From assembly GCA_034007745.1 (NCBI GenBank), contig JAVEQI010000010.1:1-64000 (forward strand): a stretch of DNA of 64,000 nt, read 5' to 3'. This DNA is from Desulforapulum sp034007745. GTDB taxonomy: Bacteria; Desulfobacterota; Desulfobacteria; Desulfobacterales; Desulfobacteraceae. The translations under genes were made by a program, and so were the position numbers. The notes under the pieces are model-generated. The model was not told the origin of the DNA. It saw only the letters and a list, made by a program, of their open reading frames with translations, and searched no databases. Below are positions 61,694-64,000 of this stretch, one piece after another (position 1 is the first letter of the stretch; each line of letters begins with the position of its first letter).

Positions 61694-62320
61694 CTACTGC
61701 TTTCTCTGGCCGATCATAAAAATACCATAGGTGGCAAAAAAATTGGGCATAAAATTTACAAGCCTTCCCCTGGTTCCATGCTCTGATATGTTCACGGCCG
61801 CCTCTTTAAATATCTCAAACCCCACACTCCTGGCAAAGCTTCTAAAATCTTTGAGGCTCAGCACCCTGATGTTCGGGGTGTTGTACCACTCAAAGGGAAG
61901 TTCTTCGGTCTTTGGCACATGGCCAGTACCAAGGAGCTGCATGCGGATTCGATAATGGCTGAAGTTGGGAAAACTCACAATTCCCCTTCTGGCAATTCGG
62001 AGCATGGAACGTATGAGATCGTCCGGCTCATACACCTGCTGCAATGTCTGGGAGAGAACGGCATAGTCAAAGGCGTTGTCCGGATAGTCCTTGACCTCCT
62101 CGTTTATGTCTCCCTGGATTACAGAAAGGCCCTTGTCGATGCAGGCGGCCACCCTTGAGTCCTTGATTTCGATGCCCCAGGCCTTGACCTCTTTCTCCTC
62201 TCTAAGGTGGAATAGAAGTTCACCGTTGCCGCATCCGAGTTCCAGGACCTTAGATCCCGGCTCGATCCACGAGGAGAGAAGCTTCAGGTCAAACCGAATT
62301 TTTGAGATATCAACGGCCAT
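61694..62320 (-). CDS. metW: Methionine biosynthesis protein MetW
   Basis: 208 aa from ATG 62320, which overlaps the metX stop by 11 nt. It is a class I methyltransferase-like protein: KVLELGCGNGELLFHL, GIEIKDSRVAACI, VIQGDINEEVKDYPDNAFDYAVLSQTLQQ in parts, and PNFSHYRIRMQLL. MetW occurs next to metX and is needed with it for O-acetylhomoserine formation in several bacteria. Its own substrate is not settled. The overlap makes translation coupling very likely. Confidence 0.93.
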   Translation of the reverse strand: MAVDISKIRFDLKLLSSWIEPGSKVLELGCGNGELLFHLREEKEVKAWGIEIKDSRVAACIDKGLSVIQGDINEEVKDYPDNAFDYAVLSQTLQQVYEPDDLIRSMLRIARRGIVSFPNFSHYRIRMQLLGTGHVPKTEELPFEWYNTPNIRVLSLKDFRSFARSVGFEIFKEAAVNISEHGTRGRLVNFMPNFFATYGIFMIGQRKQ

Positions 62321-63488
62321 GGTACACCCCTGCAAGGAACCCCGCCACCAGCCTGTCAAGCCCTGTACCGGGCAGAAGAAAGGCGTCGTGGCCCCATTTG
62401 GCGGTTATTTCACTGAAACTTACGTCCATGAGATTCTGCTTCATGGCCCGCACAAGTTCCCTTGACTGATAGGTTGGGTAGAGCCAGTCCGTGGTAAACG
62501 AAACTATCAGCAACCGGGCCTTGAACCTTGATACGGCCTTTTCAAGTGACCCTGCCCCATAATCCCTTGCAAGGTCAAAATAGTCAGCGGCCCTTGTGAT
62601 GTATAGAAATGAGTTGGCGTCAAACCGTTCGACAAATTTCCTACCCTGGTGGCGAAGATAGCTCTCCACCTGGAAATCATGGCCCGGTTCAAGGGAGAGA
62701 ATTGTAGGGTTCTGCAGCTTCCTGCCGAACTTGACCTTCATAGCCTCGTCGGAAAGATAGGTGATATGACCGATCATCCGGGCAACGGCAAGTCCCATGT
62801 CCGGGGTATCCTTTGAATAGTAGTTACCCAGGTTCCAGTTGGCGTCGGCCATGATAGCCTGGCGGGCAACCTCGTTAAAGGCAATGGCCTGGGCTGAGTG
62901 GCGTGTGGTGGACGCAAGGGGAATGGCCGACACCATGCGGTCAGGATACCTGGCGCACCATTCAAGGACCTGCATCCCCCCCACAGATCCCCCGATAACG
63001 CTCAAGAGCCTTTCAATTCCAAGGTGGTCAATCAGATGCCTCTGGGCCCGAACCATGTCCGTTATGGTTATCATAGGAAAAGCGCCTGCATAGGGTCTGT
63101 CGGTTCCAGGCTTGATCGACGATGGGCCTGTGGAACCTGCACAGCTGCCAATAATATTTGAACAGATTACAAAATATCGATCCGTGTCAATGGCCTTGCC
63201 CGGCCCCACCATGAAATCCCACCACCCCGGCCCCGACTCCTGGGAATCCGGAGAAGCTGCCGCATGGGCATCCCCTGAAAGGGCGTGGCAGACAAGAACG
63301 GCGTTATTCTTTTCGGCGTTCAGGGTTCCCCAGGTTTCATAGGCAAGGGTTACCGGGCTCAAAAAGGAACCAGCCTCAAGACTCATCTCCTGGCCTGGGC
63401 CTGCAAAGGTGAAAAAAAATCGATCACCATTCCCATCACTTGTTCCACGGGCGACTCGGGTGTCAAAGGCGCTGTTTTTTTCCATCAA
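62310..63488 (-). CDS. metX: Homoserine O-acetyltransferase
   Basis: 392 aa, alpha/beta hydrolase fold. HALSGDAHAA, GSCAGSTGPSS, the nucleophile elbow GGSVGGMQVLEW (catalytic Ser), Asp in TTDWLYP and His in WGHDAFLLP are all present. It acetylates L-homoserine with acetyl-CoA, the first committed step to methionine. Arrangement metX-metW on one transcript is typical. The upstream region holds two GGTACC palindromes but no riboswitch that I recognise. Confidence 0.95.
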   Translation of the reverse strand: MMEKNSAFDTRVARGTSDGNGDRFFFTFAGPGQEMSLEAGSFLSPVTLAYETWGTLNAEKNNAVLVCHALSGDAHAAASPDSQESGPGWWDFMVGPGKAIDTDRYFVICSNIIGSCAGSTGPSSIKPGTDRPYAGAFPMITITDMVRAQRHLIDHLGIERLLSVIGGSVGGMQVLEWCARYPDRMVSAIPLASTTRHSAQAIAFNEVARQAIMADANWNLGNYYSKDTPDMGLAVARMIGHITYLSDEAMKVKFGRKLQNPTILSLEPGHDFQVESYLRHQGRKFVERFDANSFLYITRAADYFDLARDYGAGSLEKAVSRFKARLLIVSFTTDWLYPTYQSRELVRAMKQNLMDVSFSEITAKWGHDAFLLPGTGLDRLVAGFLAGVYHGR

Positions 63489-63827
63489 ACCTCCATTCAG
63501 GTACCGCAGAGGGAATAAATTTGGGGTACCAGATCTCTTGTGAAGCGGCTATAATACCCTTTCATGGACAGGAGATAAAGTATTTTAACACAACTAAGGG
63601 GAAATCCTTTATTTCTCTTTCAATTGGGTGATTAAACAACCACTCTAATCCACCACCTGAAAAAAGAAAAAAACCGTTGAGCTTGATGGCTCAAAAAGAT
63701 AAAGTGTTGGCAACGGGAAGAGACGAATTATCACACAAGACATGCTTCCATTCAAGTTCGATCAAGAAAAACAGCCATTCTCATTTCAAATCCCAGTGTG
63801 GGAAGGTGGATAAAATGGAGAGATAAA
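63489..63827. other. Intergenic region between metX and macrodomain gene
   Basis: 339 bp between divergent genes. GGTACC occurs at 63500-63505 and 63525-63530 in the metX leader and could pair to form a hairpin. CAGCCATTCTCATT (63772-63785) is one copy of a recurrent motif. GGAGAGATAAA just before 63828 is the macrodomain gene's ribosome site. No known SAM riboswitch pattern was found. Confidence 0.45.
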
Positions 63828-64000
63828 ATGAACAATATAAAGATTGTCCAGGGAAATATAACCGAGGCTCGCGTGGATGCAATTGTCAATGCGGCAAATT
63901 CAAGAATGCTCGGGGGCGGCGGCGTGGATGGTGCCATTCACAGGGCTGCCGGCCCTGGGCTTTTAGAGGCGTGCAAAAATGTCGAGCCGAAAAATGGAAT
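63828..64000 (+). CDS. Macrodomain protein, N-terminal part (runs off the window)
   Basis: 57 codons are inside the window, starting at ATG 63828 with GGAGAG 7 nt upstream. IKIVQGNITEARVDAIVNAA then NSRMLGGGGVDGAIHRAAGP is the conserved start of macrodomains of the YmdB/MacroD type, with the ADP-ribose loop GGGGVDGAIHRAAG. These enzymes hydrolyse O-acetyl-ADP-ribose or mono-ADP-ribosyl groups. The rest of the gene lies beyond the right edge. Confidence 0.9.
   Translation, partial: MNNIKIVQGNITEARVDAIVNAANSRMLGGGGVDGAIHRAAGPGLLEACKNVEPKNG

Noticed and set aside
63489..63827. SAM riboswitch upstream of metX
   Set aside because: The conserved core of SAM-I or SAM-II could not be found by eye in the leader. 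A covariance-model scan would decide.

Overview
The window reads as chromosomal DNA of a strictly anaerobic, sulfate-reducer-like Desulfobacterota bacterium (Desulfobacteraceae type; inference). Supporting genes are an L-lactate permease with a GlcD/GlcF-type lactate dehydrogenase, a UbiA/UbiX pair of the kind used in futalosine menaquinone synthesis, an FmdE-like protein, YedF, an AmmeMemoRadiSam radical SAM protein, a NIL-domain ferredoxin, a YcaO-TPR protein and cobamide late-assembly genes. No dsr, apr or hydrogenase gene is present, so the respiratory type is not proven. I see no rRNA, tRNA or CRISPR array.

Layout. 1-1.15 kb: debris with a Fic C-terminus and a frameshifted cas4 that runs into an IS21 transposase tail. 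1.2-9.3 kb (minus): SNF2 helicase, a tandem-domain CDP-alcohol phosphatidyltransferase, and a polyamine-type ABC transporter whose binding-protein gene has an in-frame stop. 9.8-18.7 kb: LolA-like protein, DtxR-family regulator with a readable autoregulated promoter, fabG, glycogen phosphorylase, a deletion scar fusing two truncated genes (acyl-CoA synthetase and DUF4198), and hisD. 18.8-26.3 kb (minus): a metal-binding protein plus a small Cys-rich protein, then cobamide salvage or remodelling genes (cbiR, cbiB, cobD-like, cobS), a large unknown protein and a radical SAM protein. 26.7-33.9 kb: hybrid sensor kinase, FKBP isomerase, LOG-family protein, and the coupled genes NIL-ferredoxin, mnmA and mtaB.

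34-45 kb: a RelE-type toxin-antitoxin pair with its own promoter and operator, a tightly overlapping peptidoglycan gene set (unknown, class A PBP, SPOR protein), and a decayed island (serine recombinase scrap, phospholipase D pseudogene, AT-rich DsrE-like gene, tyrosine integrase remnant). After it come yedF, a methyltransferase and amrS. 45-52 kb: ubiA-ubiX-CCA nucleotidyltransferase, a PHP-ABC operon, sixA and fmdE. 52-58 kb: a lactate module in which a GntR regulator, a Fe-S subunit and a FAD subunit face a lactate permease. Two near-identical 15-bp PdhR/LldR-type operators lie between the two arms. 58-64 kb: NlpC/P60 protein with a barrel-like tail, slyX, ycaO-TPR, metX-metW and the start of a macrodomain gene.

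The most unusual non-coding signal is a pair of about 150-bp hairpin elements (35.1 and 45.2 kb). Each has a 28-bp stem that stays fully paired (with G-U wobbles) although the arm sequences differ between copies, an almost invariant loop, and short flanking direct repeats. This points to a mobile element with a conserved structure. A second, mosaic repeat family occurs in at least five intergenic regions.
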